This document shows, piece after piece, positions 1 through 16,425 of a stretch of 64,000 nt of DNA (position 1 is its first letter; every line of letters begins with the position of its first letter). Origin of the DNA: G963668605 sp963668605 (lineage in GTDB: Bacteria; Acidobacteriota; Terriglobia; Bryobacterales; Bryobacteraceae); NCBI GenBank assembly GCA_963668605.1, contig OY764903.1, positions 3,348,001-3,412,000 of the forward strand. Reading direction: 5' to 3'. The notes under the pieces were generated by a model. That model was not told where the DNA came from. It searched no databases and was given only the letters and a program-made list of their open reading frames with translations. A program made the position numbers and the translations under genes.

Positions 1-3736
<3,736 letters not shown>

Positions 3737-3756
3737 GTTATTTCCTCATTGCCTCG

Positions 3757-3802
3757 TCTGCTAGCCGACCGCCGGGATGCCCGCCCCGGACCGGCTAGCA
3801 GA
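3757..3802 (-). other. rpoB-rpoC intercistronic hairpin
   Basis: A perfect 11-bp inverted repeat, TCTGCTAGCCG at 3757-3767 with CGGCTAGCAGA at 3792-3802, encloses a 24-nt loop that contains a smaller GC hairpin (CGGG-ATG-CCCG). It lies in the rpoB-rpoC gap, shortly before the rpoC start. No T-run follows on the minus strand, so it looks more like an RNA processing or stability element than a terminator. The pairing is seen directly; the function is inferred. Confidence 0.55.
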
Positions 3803-3874
3803 TGGGCCTGCTATACATTCACGACTGCCAAACACGGTGACCACTATCAAACATGGTCATCCGCCGGAGACCGC

Positions 3875-8227
<4,353 letters not shown>

Positions 8228-8581
8228 CTTCCACTCCTCAAGGCCGAAGGTAGTCCAGCCACTCAGGTTAAGAAATCAAACCCTGGACATGCTGCAAATT
8301 TCGCTTGCAACACGCCGGGTCTTTCGAGCACAATCAAGGCTTGAAACCGTAAAGGGGATTTGCGAATTGACAGACGCGTAGCAAACACGGAGAGGCCGGC
8401 AAAAAATCGGAGACATCGACACACCTCGAACGGCAGGAACGTGCGCAGGGCTACCCCCCGTGCAGTTGTTGAAAAACTGCAGGTAGTGAAACGGGATTTG
8501 ATCACAGGCGCAATTGTCCGGGCCGACTCCGGCTACATTCAGTCAGTCTAGCAAAAGACACTACGGACGTCAAACGGGAAA
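8228..8581. other. rplL-rpoB spacer, no supported gene
   Basis: Together with the hairpin at 8582-8648 this forms a 426-bp gap between rplL and rpoB. I see no convincing gene. An 80-codon minus-strand frame at 8263-8505 has no recognisable composition or family features. A small hairpin TGCAGTT/AACTGCA lies at 8462-8482. No good sigma70 promoter was found, so transcription of rpoB probably reads through from rplL. Confidence 0.5.
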
Positions 8582-8648
8582 CAGGCAAGCTGACGTGGAC
8601 GAGGGAGCCCCCCGCCCACACGCGCCGTTCGCGACGTTCGCTTGCCTG
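8582..8648 (-). terminator. rplL-rpoB attenuator-like hairpin
   Basis: Arms 8582-8596 and 8634-8648 pair at 13 of 15 positions (outer nine, CAGGCAAGC/GCTTGCCTG, perfect) around a GC-rich loop. The structure begins 6 nt after the rplL stop on the minus strand and is followed by only TTT. A weak terminator here would lower rpoBC expression relative to the ribosomal proteins, as is known for the E. coli rplL-rpoB gap. The pairing is seen; attenuation is inferred. Confidence 0.6.
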
Positions 8649-8653
8649 AAAAA

Positions 8654-9028
8654 CTACTTCACTTCGACTGATGCGCCGGCGTCGACGAACTTCTTCTTGA
8701 TCGATTCGGCTTCGTCCTTGTTGACGCCTTCCTTCACAGGCTTCGGAGCGCCGTCCACCAGGTCCTTGGCTTCCTTCAGCCCAAGGCTGGTCACTTCGCG
8801 CACCACCTTAATAACGTTGATCTTGTTGGCGCCGACTGCTGTCAGAACGACCGTGAATTCGGTCTTCTCTTCCGCAGCCGGGGCCGCGGCAGCGCCCGCC
8901 GCCGGCGCCGCTGCCACAGCAGCCGCAGCCGAAACGCCCAATTTCTCTTCCAGCATCTTCACGAGCTGCGACGCTTCGATCAGCGTCAGGCCCTGAATCT
9001 GTTCCGCGATTACGTTGATATCCGCCAT
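8654..9028 (-). CDS. rplL: 50S ribosomal protein L7/L12
   Basis: This is the stalk protein that recruits translation factors to the ribosome, present as dimers bound to L10. The 124 residues show the usual three parts: an N-terminal dimerisation helix pair (MADINVIAEQIQGLTLIEAS), an alanine-rich hinge (about 33-53) and the C-terminal factor-binding domain with EKTEFTVVL and the conserved GLKEAKDLVDGAPKPVKEG. The length is typical. It follows rplJ by 70 bp and is followed by an attenuator-like hairpin before rpoB. Confidence 0.98.
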   Translation of the reverse strand: MADINVIAEQIQGLTLIEASQLVKMLEEKLGVSAAAAVAAAPAAGAAAAPAAEEKTEFTVVLTAVGANKINVIKVVREVTSLGLKEAKDLVDGAPKPVKEGVNKDEAESIKKKFVDAGASVEVK

Positions 9029-9098
9029 GTTGTTCCCTAAACTCCTGAATTCGATTCGTTGTACTTGAGCCGCCAGCGGTCAGCCACCGACCCCAAAA

Positions 9099-9626
9099 TT
9101 ACTGCTGAAACTTTTCTTCCTTCACGCCCTGGTCGATCACAACCGCCAAGTTCCGGCCTACCGCATTGATCACCGTCGCCAGTTGCTGCGCCGGCGCGTT
9201 GATGCACCACAACAGCTTGGCAAAAAGTTCTTCCTTGGACGGCAGCGCGGCCAGTTCGTTGATCGTCTTGACGTCGATCGCCCGGCCATCCACCAGTCCA
9301 GCCTTGAACGTAAACGAAGGATTCGCCTTGGCATACGTCGTCAGCGCCTTCGCCAGCGCTACGGCATCGCCCGAGGTGTAGGCGAACGAACTCATCCCCT
9401 TCAAGCCGCCGAGCACCGCGTTTGCCGGAGTGCCTTCCGTCGCCTTGTCGATCAAGGTATTCTTGATCACTTTATAACTGCCGCCGGCGCCGCGCACCGC
9501 CTTGCGTAGCTCGAAATCCTGGCTCACCTTGAGCTTTTCGAAACCCGCCACAAACAGGCTCTGCGCGCTCTCCATCTCTTTGCGGAGCACGTCGACGTCT
9601 TTACGCTTGTCTGCCTTTTTCTTCAT
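9099..9626 (-). CDS. rplJ: 50S ribosomal protein L10
   Basis: L10 forms the base of the ribosomal stalk, linking L7/L12 to 23S rRNA next to L11. The 175-residue protein begins MKKKADKRKDVDVLRKEMES, carries the family pattern SYKVIKNTLIDKA, and ends in the helical tail that binds L7/L12 dimers. Only 37 bp separate it from rplA, too short for the long autoregulatory L10 leader known from enterobacteria, so any L10 autoregulation must work differently here (inference). Confidence 0.97.
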   Translation of the reverse strand: MKKKADKRKDVDVLRKEMESAQSLFVAGFEKLKVSQDFELRKAVRGAGGSYKVIKNTLIDKATEGTPANAVLGGLKGMSSFAYTSGDAVALAKALTTYAKANPSFTFKAGLVDGRAIDVKTINELAALPSKEELFAKLLWCINAPAQQLATVINAVGRNLAVVIDQGVKEEKFQQ

Positions 9627-9663
9627 GATCTTTCCATGCCTGCAACCGCGGATGCGGCTGCTC

Positions 9664-10371
9664 TTATGCCGTCCTCGCGTTATACGCCGTCACATCGAGA
9701 TGCACGCCCGGCCCCATGGTGGAGCAGACGGTCACACTCTTGACGTACTTGCCCTTCGCGGCCGAGGGCTTTGCCTTCACAACGGCCGAAAGCAGCGTCT
9801 GGGCGTTTTCCAGAAGCTTTTCCGTCGTGAATCCGACCTTGCCGACCGGAACGTGGATTACGCCTGTCTTGTCGACACGGAATTCGACCTTGCCGGCCTT
9901 GACTTCCTGGATCGCCTTTACGACGTCCACGGTAACGGTTCCGGTCTTCGGGTTCGGCATCAGACCGCGCGGCCCGAGTACCTTTCCGAGACGGCCGACC
10001 GAGCGCATCATGTCCGGCGTGGCAATTACGGCGTCGAAGGCTGTCCAGGATTCGGCCTGGATCTTCGCCACCATCTCTTCACCGCCGAAGAAGTCCGCAC
10101 CGGCCGCTTCTGCTTCCTTTAGCTTGTCGCCGGAAGCGATGACCAGCACCGTCTTCGTCTTTCCAAGACCGTTCGGCAGCACGACTGTGCCGCGGACCAT
10201 CTGGTCCGCATGTTTGGGGTCGACCCCCAAGCGCATGTGCAGTTCGACTGTCTCGTTGAATTTGGTGAACTTGATTTTCTGGACGAGAGGGACTGCCTCT
10301 TCCAGAGTGTAGAGCCGAGCCTGAACCTGCTCAGCGGCAGACCTATACTTTTTACCGGATTGTTGAGCCAT
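9664..10371 (-). CDS. rplA: 50S ribosomal protein L1
   Basis: L1 is the 23S rRNA-binding protein of the mobile L1 stalk at the E site, and in many bacteria a translational repressor of the L11 operon. It has 235 residues, the usual length. Family landmarks are VELHMRLGVDPKHADQMVRG near residue 42, LGPRGLMPNPKTGTV and the C-terminal GPGVHLDV. It is separated from rplK by 141 bp that contain a good sigma70-like promoter, so it may be transcribed partly independently of rplK. Confidence 0.98.
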   Translation of the reverse strand: MAQQSGKKYRSAAEQVQARLYTLEEAVPLVQKIKFTKFNETVELHMRLGVDPKHADQMVRGTVVLPNGLGKTKTVLVIASGDKLKEAEAAGADFFGGEEMVAKIQAESWTAFDAVIATPDMMRSVGRLGKVLGPRGLMPNPKTGTVTVDVVKAIQEVKAGKVEFRVDKTGVIHVPVGKVGFTTEKLLENAQTLLSAVVKAKPSAAKGKYVKSVTVCSTMGPGVHLDVTAYNARTA

Positions 10372-10456
10372 TCTTCCTCACTGGTCCAAACGGCGGGATC
10401 TGAACTTCAATCACCGCCTCCCAATTCTGTGGATACTGCAGACGAACAGAACTTGG

Positions 10457-10486
10457 ATTATATCAGATCGCGGAGACACCATGCAA
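10457..10486 (-). promoter_or_regulatory. Sigma70-like promoter upstream of rplA
   Basis: On the minus strand TTGCAT (10481-10486) and a perfect TATAAT (10457-10462) are separated by 18 nt, about 85 nt upstream of the rplA start. This is the best -10 box in the ribosomal block and would give rplA-rplJ-rplL an internal promoter separate from rplK. Confidence 0.55.
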
Positions 10487-10512
10487 CTTCAGTGCCAAAT
10501 CCGTGAATTCAA

Positions 10513-10947
10513 CTACTGCAAGATGACGTCCACGCCCATGCTGACAGCCGTGCCCTTGACGCAATTCATGGCGGCTTGGACGTCGAAGCAGTTCAGATCG
10601 GGCATTTTGATCTTGGCGATCTCTTCCACCTGCGCCATTGTGATCTTGCCGACTTTCGTCTTGTTCGGCTCCGCCGAGCCCTTCGCCAGACTGACCGCGC
10701 GCTTGATCAAAACAGGTACCGGAGGCGTCTTCGTGATGAAGGTGAAAGATCGATCCGAGAAGATCGTGATGACGACCGGAATGATCAGGCCTTCCTGATC
10801 CTTCGCCGACGTCTTTGCATTGAACGCCTTGCAGAACTCCATAATGTTGACGCCCTGGGGACCGAGCGCGGTGCCGACCGGAGGCGCCGGCGTCGCCTTG
10901 CCCGCCGGGATCTGCAATTTTACCTGTCCAGTTACTTTCTTTGCCAT
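10513..10947 (-). CDS. rplK: 50S ribosomal protein L11
   Basis: L11 binds the GTPase-associated region of 23S rRNA and mediates factor-dependent GTP hydrolysis and the stringent response. The 144-residue protein has the proline-rich N-terminal domain (LQIPAGKATPAPPVGTALGP) and the C-terminal RNA-binding domain with VGKITMAQVEEIAKIKMPDL. It starts 14 nt after the nusG stop and is presumably co-transcribed with secE-nusG. Confidence 0.98.
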   Translation of the reverse strand: MAKKVTGQVKLQIPAGKATPAPPVGTALGPQGVNIMEFCKAFNAKTSAKDQEGLIIPVVITIFSDRSFTFITKTPPVPVLIKRAVSLAKGSAEPNKTKVGKITMAQVEEIAKIKMPDLNCFDVQAAMNCVKGTAVSMGVDVILQ

Positions 10948-10961
10948 TTAAACTATTTCAC

Positions 10962-11618
10962 CTAAACCTTTTCAACCTGCAGAAAATCCAATTCGACAGG
11001 CGTCGGGCGCCCGAAGATCGTCACCAGCACGCGCAGCGTGTTGCGATCCTGGTTCACCTCATCCACCTTGCCAGAGAAGTTCGAGAACGGACCATCCGTG
11101 ATCCGCACCATCTCGTTCTTTTCAAAATTCAGCTTCGGACGCGGCCGCTCCGCCGACGTAGCCTGGCGATTGAGAATCGCGTTCACCTCGTCGGGGCTCA
11201 GCGGAACCGGAGTGTTCCCGCCGCCAACGAAACCCGTCACGCGCGGCGTGTTCTTCACCGCGTGCCAGAGTTCGTCGTCCATGTCCATTTGCACCAGCAC
11301 GTAACCGGGATAGAGCATCCGCTTGCTGGTCACCTTTTTGCCGTTGCGCAGCTCGACAACTTCTTCTTCCGGAATCAGAATCTGCCCGATCTTGTGCGCG
11401 AAGTGAAACGCAGTGGAGCGGCTTTCAAGCGATTCCTTAACCTTTTTCTCGAAGCCCGAATAGGTGTGAATAATGAACCACCTCATCGTCGACGCAGGCT
11501 CAGCCACAGCTTCGGCGGACGCCTCGGCTTCCTCACGCACTTCGGGCGCCGCAAGCACCGCCTCCTGCGAGTCCGTTGCTTCCAACTCCGGCTTCTCGAT
11601 GTGATCCTGCTCTGGCAT
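10962..11618 (-). CDS. nusG: Transcription termination/antitermination protein NusG
   Basis: NusG links RNA polymerase to Rho or the ribosome through its NGN and KOW domains. The NGN core begins at about residue 45 (MRWFIIHTYSGFEKKVKESL); FVGGGNTPVPLS and a C-terminal KOW with ITDGPFSNFSGKVDEV follow. The first 44 residues are an acidic Ala/Glu-rich extension absent from most NusG proteins of about 180 residues. The core methionine at 11484-11486 is an alternative start, but the upstream reading stays open and begins just 11 nt after secE, so the long form is preferred. Confidence 0.96.
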   Translation of the reverse strand: MPEQDHIEKPELEATDSQEAVLAAPEVREEAEASAEAVAEPASTMRWFIIHTYSGFEKKVKESLESRSTAFHFAHKIGQILIPEEEVVELRNGKKVTSKRMLYPGYVLVQMDMDDELWHAVKNTPRVTGFVGGGNTPVPLSPDEVNAILNRQATSAERPRPKLNFEKNEMVRITDGPFSNFSGKVDEVNQDRNTLRVLVTIFGRPTPVELDFLQVEKV

Positions 11619-11629
11619 TCGGGAACCGC

Positions 11630-11866
11630 CTACTTGGACATCGTATCGAAAATCTTGGTGATCGTTTTGCCGACCACGAAATCAACCACGCTGAAATAGC
11701 CCGCGAACGCGAATACGGAAAGGATGACCACAGCCGTCGTCGCGCGCACCTGCTTCCAAGGCGGCCAGGTGACACGGCGCATCTCCGCCTGCAAATCCTG
11801 AACGTACTCTTTCACCCCGCTCAGCCAATTGCCGACCGGCCCAACCACTTTGTTCGTCGCTTCCAT
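11630..11866 (-). CDS. secE: Preprotein translocase subunit SecE
   Basis: SecE is the essential clamp of the SecYEG channel. This is the single-span form: 78 residues with an amphipathic N-terminal helix (GNWLSGVKEYVQDLQAEMRR), the conserved VTWPPWKQV turn and one transmembrane helix near residues 44-64. It lies directly before nusG in the canonical secE-nusG-rplK order, downstream of tRNA-Trp. Confidence 0.96.
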   Translation of the reverse strand: MEATNKVVGPVGNWLSGVKEYVQDLQAEMRRVTWPPWKQVRATTAVVILSVFAFAGYFSVVDFVVGKTITKIFDTMSK

Positions 11867-11921
11867 ATTCCGCTTTTCTGGATTTCGTGCCCGGGACTCG
11901 TTCTCACTAGTCTCGAATGAC

Positions 11922-11996
11922 TGGCAGGGGCGGAGGGATTCGAACCCCCACTCGCGGTTTTGGAGACCGCTGGTCTACCGTTAAACCTACGCCCCT
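11922..11996 (-). tRNA. tRNA-Trp (CCA anticodon)
   Basis: A 75-nt cloverleaf with the acceptor stem AGGGGCG/CGCCCCT, the anticodon arm GCGGT-CTCCAAA-ACCGC giving anticodon CCA, T-loop GGTTCGAATCC and encoded 3' CCA. tRNA-Trp between tuf/rpmG and secE is a common bacterial arrangement. Confidence 0.96.
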
Positions 11997-12064
11997 GCAT
12001 CCGGGTACGCGCCAGATCCACTTGCCGTCAGCCGGCCCCACTCCTGGCGCCCCCTTATTGTAAC

Positions 12065-12217
12065 TTACTTCGTTTCCTTGTGGACGTGGTGCTTTCTGCA
12101 CGAGGGGCAGAACTTCTTGAGCTCGAGACGCGTCGTAGTCGTCTTCTTGTTCTTCATGTTCGTGTAGTTCTTGCGCTTACACTCGGTGCACTGCAAAGTA
12201 ATAATTTCGCGAGCCAT
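12065..12217 (-). CDS. rpmG: 50S ribosomal protein L33
   Basis: A 50-residue gene reading MAREIITLQCTECKRKNY at its start and ending CRKHHVHKETK. The two cysteine pairs (CTEC near residue 10 and CPSC near residue 38) make this the zinc-binding C+ form of L33. It lies 10 nt downstream of tuf and upstream of tRNA-Trp, as in many bacteria, and is presumably co-transcribed. Confidence 0.96.
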   Translation of the reverse strand: MAREIITLQCTECKRKNYTNMKNKKTTTTRLELKKFCPSCRKHHVHKETK

Positions 12218-12227
12218 TTTTAAACTC

Positions 12228-13415
<1,188 letters not shown>

Positions 13416-13432
13416 ATGCTTATTTGGTTCAA

Positions 13433-13503
13433 CGGGTCATTGAGATCTCGGGCTGTCTGCAACCCGGTCCCGGTGGTGGGTGAATCGGTGGCTCAATGAC
13501 CCG
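13433..13503. repeat. Inverted repeat in the tuf leader
   Basis: A perfect 12-bp inverted repeat, CGGGTCATTGAG at 13433-13444 and CTCAATGACCCG at 13492-13503, flanks a 47-nt GC-rich loop between tRNA-Thr and tuf. It could be an RNA leader hairpin separating the tRNAs from the tuf message, or a remnant of a palindromic repeat. A loosely similar hairpin stands before the permease gene at 56057. Confidence 0.5.
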
Positions 13504-13540
13504 GCGAGCCGCTCCTTCAAAACTCCGATGATTCAAATTC

Positions 13541-13616
<76 letters not shown>

Positions 13617-13628
13617 TCGATCTAAAAC

Positions 13629-13717
13629 TGGTGGACGGGGGAGGATTCGAACCTCCGTAGCTCGCAAGGAGCGGCAGGTTTACAGCCTGCTGCCATTAAC
13701 CGCTCGGCCACCCGTCC
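13629..13717 (-). tRNA. tRNA-Tyr (GTA anticodon)
   Basis: An 89-nt class II tRNA with a long variable arm: acceptor GGACGGG/CCCGTCC, anticodon arm GCAGG-CTGTAAA-CCTGC with anticodon GTA, encoded CCA. It is 12 nt upstream of tRNA-Thr(GGT), so the two are presumably co-transcribed with tuf. Confidence 0.96.
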
Positions 13718-13980
13718 GCAACACACAACCATCTTCCAGCCTATCGCAATTCGGGAGCGGATGTCCACTATCCGGATCGATCTGGAGGGATAAAACGACC
13801 ACTAACCGGCGCGGCGCGCCAGTGCAACTATCCGGCATAACTGCCACGACTTGAACATCGTACCACAGCGCCCATGCTGTTATCCATTCGAGGCGTTGCT
13901 CATGATATTGCCATGTAACGCTTTTCCGCCCGCGGCGTCTCATTTCTTGCGAGGGAGTACACTCTAAGCAGAGAGACTGG

Positions 13981-15417
13981 ATGCGAAAAATCTTAGGCGG
14001 CAGCGTTCTGCGCATTCTCATGCTGGAGGGCGCGCTCACCCTGTGCGCGGGCGGCCTATTGACGGCACAGTTAACGATACCCCGGCCGCGCCTACCCGGG
14101 CAGAAGAGCAAGGGACCAGCCGAGAAGAAGCCCTCCGAAAAGGAGATCCTTACCGGTTTCACGGGCACAATCCGGAAGGTCACACCCGAGTTGATCTCGC
14201 TCGACGCCGAGGACACGCGTATCGTCAACTTCAAGTGTTCGAAGATCACCAAGTATGTTTTTAAGGGCCAGGAGGTCCAGTCGTCCGTGCTGCGACCCGG
14301 CGACGAGATTCACATTGAAGCGCGCCAGGATGACGAGGGCTTCTTCTACGCCGTGAATGTCTCGATCGAAAAGCAGGCCCCGGCTCCGCTTGAACCAGTT
14401 CCTGCCGCCGAACCCGTTAGCGCCCCGCAGAAACCTGTTGACGTCGCAGTGGAGGCCCCGCCAGAACGCCCGTCCGTACTCAAGTTGCCGCCCGCGCTGA
14501 CCGATCCGGACGACGCCGGACCGCCGGTCTTGAAGCGCGGGAAACCGCCCAAGCGGGCCACCAAAGCGCCTGCGGAGATCGAGCCCGATGCGCCGGCCGC
14601 GACAGTCAGGGAAGTCGCGGCGAGTGGCGTACCAAACGCCGCAGCCAAGGAGACTGCGGCCGTCCCCGTAGAAGAATCATTTATCAGCAAAGTGCGCGAA
14701 ACGGCTCTGAACTTCTCCGAATCGCTGCCCAACTATCTCTGCCTGCAAATGACCACGCGCTATCAGAGCGAGGGCCGCCCGGCCAATTGGGTGCCGAACG
14801 ACGTGGTTTCGGCCGAAGTGGTTTACGAGAACGGCAACGAGAGCTACCGCAACATCAAGATCAACAACAAGCTCGTGAAAAAGGAGATGGAGGAGCTCTC
14901 CGGAGGCTGGTCGCGCGGCGAGTTCGGCACGACGCTGATGGATCTGCTCTCGCCGGCTACAGCCGCCGACTTCCACTACCGCCGCGATTCGACCGCCGCG
15001 GGACTGCCCGCCGCGGTCTATGACTTCCAGGTCCAGCGCCCAAATTCCCACTGGGAAACGCGCATCGGCGGGCAATCGATCTTTCCGGCTTACAAGGGTT
15101 CCGTCTGGATCGACAAGAAGAGCCTGCGTGTGCTGCGTATCGAGATGCTCGCGCGCAGCATTCCGGACGAGTTCCCGCTCGACACGGTCGAGTGGGTGGT
15201 CGATTACGAATTCGTGCGCATCGGCACGGCGCAATTCCTGCTGCCCGTGCATGCGGAAAACCTCTCCTGCTGGCGTGGCACTACGCGCTGCTCGCGCAAC
15301 GCGATCGACTTCCGCAACTACCGCAAGTTCACTAGCGAATCGCAGATCATGACGACGGACTCGGCCATCTCGTTCGACGGCGCGGACGCGGAAAAACCCG
15401 AGGTTAAGAAGAAGTAG
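13981..15417 (+). CDS. Exported protein of unknown function
   Basis: Not recognised as a named family. The 478-residue product has a signal-like hydrophobic N-terminus (about 1-29, ending LLTAQ). Residues about 58-130 (GFTGTIRKVTPELISLDAED onward) look like a small beta-barrel, similar in style to DUF5666/OB-like domains. A Pro/Ala-rich linker spans about 131-230, and a C-terminal region (about 230-470) contains a DYEFVRIGTAQFLLPVHAE stretch reminiscent of exported acidobacterial proteins that sense or bind at the envelope. The gene is alone on the plus strand inside what looks like a split tRNA-tuf operon, and converges on a DUF423 gene 3 bp away. Function is unknown. Confidence 0.85.
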   Translation: MRKILGGSVLRILMLEGALTLCAGGLLTAQLTIPRPRLPGQKSKGPAEKKPSEKEILTGFTGTIRKVTPELISLDAEDTRIVNFKCSKITKYVFKGQEVQSSVLRPGDEIHIEARQDDEGFFYAVNVSIEKQAPAPLEPVPAAEPVSAPQKPVDVAVEAPPERPSVLKLPPALTDPDDAGPPVLKRGKPPKRATKAPAEIEPDAPAATVREVAASGVPNAAAKETAAVPVEESFISKVRETALNFSESLPNYLCLQMTTRYQSEGRPANWVPNDVVSAEVVYENGNESYRNIKINNKLVKKEMEELSGGWSRGEFGTTLMDLLSPATAADFHYRRDSTAAGLPAAVYDFQVQRPNSHWETRIGGQSIFPAYKGSVWIDKKSLRVLRIEMLARSIPDEFPLDTVEWVVDYEFVRIGTAQFLLPVHAENLSCWRGTTRCSRNAIDFRNYRKFTSESQIMTTDSAISFDGADAEKPEVKKK

Positions 15418-15420
15418 GCC

Positions 15421-15798
15421 TCACACCCGGCGGCTTTGGAACAGCCCCCAAGCCAGATACAGCCAAGCAGCGATAAAGGCCGTTCCGCCAAACGGAGTTA
15501 CCGCTCCGAGCGTTCTCCAACCGCTCAGGGCCAATCCATACAAGCTCCCCGAGAACAGGACAATGCCAGCAGCAAGCAGCACGCACACGCGGACGCCCAC
15601 CTCCGCCTTCAGGGCGCCTGCCTTCACAAACAGGGGAACAACGAGCAATCCCATCGCGTGCAGAAAATGATAGAAGACCGCCTTCTGGAATACGTCGAGC
15701 GAGTAGGTGTCGAGGCGACCCCGCAGAGCATGAGTGCCGAACGCTCCGAACATTACCGCCAGCGCCATGCCGAGCGCGCCGAATCTAGCGTAGAACAT
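15421..15798 (-). CDS. DUF423 family membrane protein
   Basis: A 125-residue protein with four predicted membrane helices. The start MFYARFGALGMALAVMFGAF, the GTHALRG motif and the C-terminal TPFGGTAFIAAWLYLAWG identify the DUF423 (YgdD-like) family, whose function is not established. It ends 3 bp from the convergent exported-protein gene. There is no clear operon partner except the small zinc-finger gene 59 bp upstream on the same strand. Confidence 0.9.
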   Translation of the reverse strand: MFYARFGALGMALAVMFGAFGTHALRGRLDTYSLDVFQKAVFYHFLHAMGLLVVPLFVKAGALKAEVGVRVCVLLAAGIVLFSGSLYGLALSGWRTLGAVTPFGGTAFIAAWLYLAWGLFQSRRV

Positions 15799-15857
15799 AA
15801 CTCTATCCTACGCGTCTCTATCTTACCCGCACGAGTCCGCCAACCACCGGGAAGCGC

Positions 15858-16073
15858 TTACCCGCAAAACACAGCCGGACGAGACCGGACTGGCTGCCCA
15901 TAAGCCTTCAGGGCCGTGATGAGCATCCGGATCTCCTCCAGTTGGGCCCGGCAGACGTGGCACTCCGCCAGGTGCCGTTCGACGACGGGCACCCTCGAGC
16001 TGTGCAAATCGCCGCACGCATACAATCCCAGTGACTCCTCGCTGATGTGTCCCGACGAAAGCAAATAGCGCAT
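15858..16073 (-). CDS. Small zinc-finger protein (zf-HC2-like)
   Basis: A 71-residue soluble protein with the pattern H34-x3-C38-x2-C41 (HLAECHVCRAQL), typical of the anti-sigma-factor zinc finger fold, in which the HxxxCxxC helix binds zinc and a sigma factor. No transmembrane helix and no adjacent ECF sigma gene are present, so it may be a free-standing regulator or a truncated anti-sigma factor. Start ATG at 16071-16073. The function is inferred from the motif only. Confidence 0.65.
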   Translation of the reverse strand: MRYLLSSGHISEESLGLYACGDLHSSRVPVVERHLAECHVCRAQLEEIRMLITALKAYGQPVRSRPAVFCG

Positions 16074-16159
16074 ACAAAGCTTCTCCTGCTAGGTACATCG
16101 GTTGAAAAGGAGTAGGGCTTTATGCTTAGAATTCACTGAGTCACGAGAAAAGGAGAATA

Positions 16160-16235
16160 TGGAGCTGGCGGAGGGAATTGAACCCCCGACCCGCAGTTTA
16201 CAAAACTGCCGCTCTACCAACTGAGCTACGCCAGC
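16160..16235 (-). tRNA. tRNA-Thr (TGT anticodon)
   Basis: A 76-nt cloverleaf: acceptor GCTGGCG/CGCCAGC, anticodon arm GCAGT-TTTGTAA-ACTGC with anticodon TGT, T-loop GGTTCAATTCC, encoded CCA. It follows tRNA-Gly by 12 nt. Confidence 0.96.
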
Positions 16236-16247
16236 CAAGGAAGGACT

Positions 16248-16323
16248 TGGAGCGGGAGACGGGGTTCGAACCCGCGACAGCTAGCTTGGAAGGCTAGCGC
16301 TCTACCAACTGAGCTACTCCCGC
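16248..16323 (-). tRNA. tRNA-Gly (TCC anticodon)
   Basis: A 76-nt cloverleaf: acceptor GCGGGAG/CTCCCGC, anticodon arm CTAGC-CTTCCAA-GCTAG with anticodon TCC, T-loop GGTTCGAACCC, encoded CCA. It is the first gene of a two-tRNA transcript with tRNA-Thr(TGT). Confidence 0.96.
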
Positions 16324-16336
16324 CCACTACACTTCC

Positions 16337-16366
16337 ATATTAGAAGAGATTCCGGCGCCGGGTCAA
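16337..16366 (-). promoter_or_regulatory. Promoter of the Gly-Thr tRNA pair
   Basis: On the minus strand TTGACC (16361-16366) and TAATAT (16337-16342) are separated by 18 nt, with the -10 ending 13 nt before the tRNA-Gly 5' end. The match and position fit a strong tRNA promoter. Confidence 0.65.
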
Positions 16367-16425
16367 TCGCCACGAAGGCGTAACCGACGGGTGACTGGCG
16401 GCGCCCAATCCATCGAGGAGGTCCA

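Noticed and set aside
8263..8505. 80-codon frame in the rplL-rpoB gap
   Set aside because: No Shine-Dalgarno, no conserved features, biased composition.
13680..14252. 190-codon minus-strand frame
   Set aside because: It runs through tRNA-Tyr and the start of an oppositely oriented exported-protein gene with a proper signal peptide.
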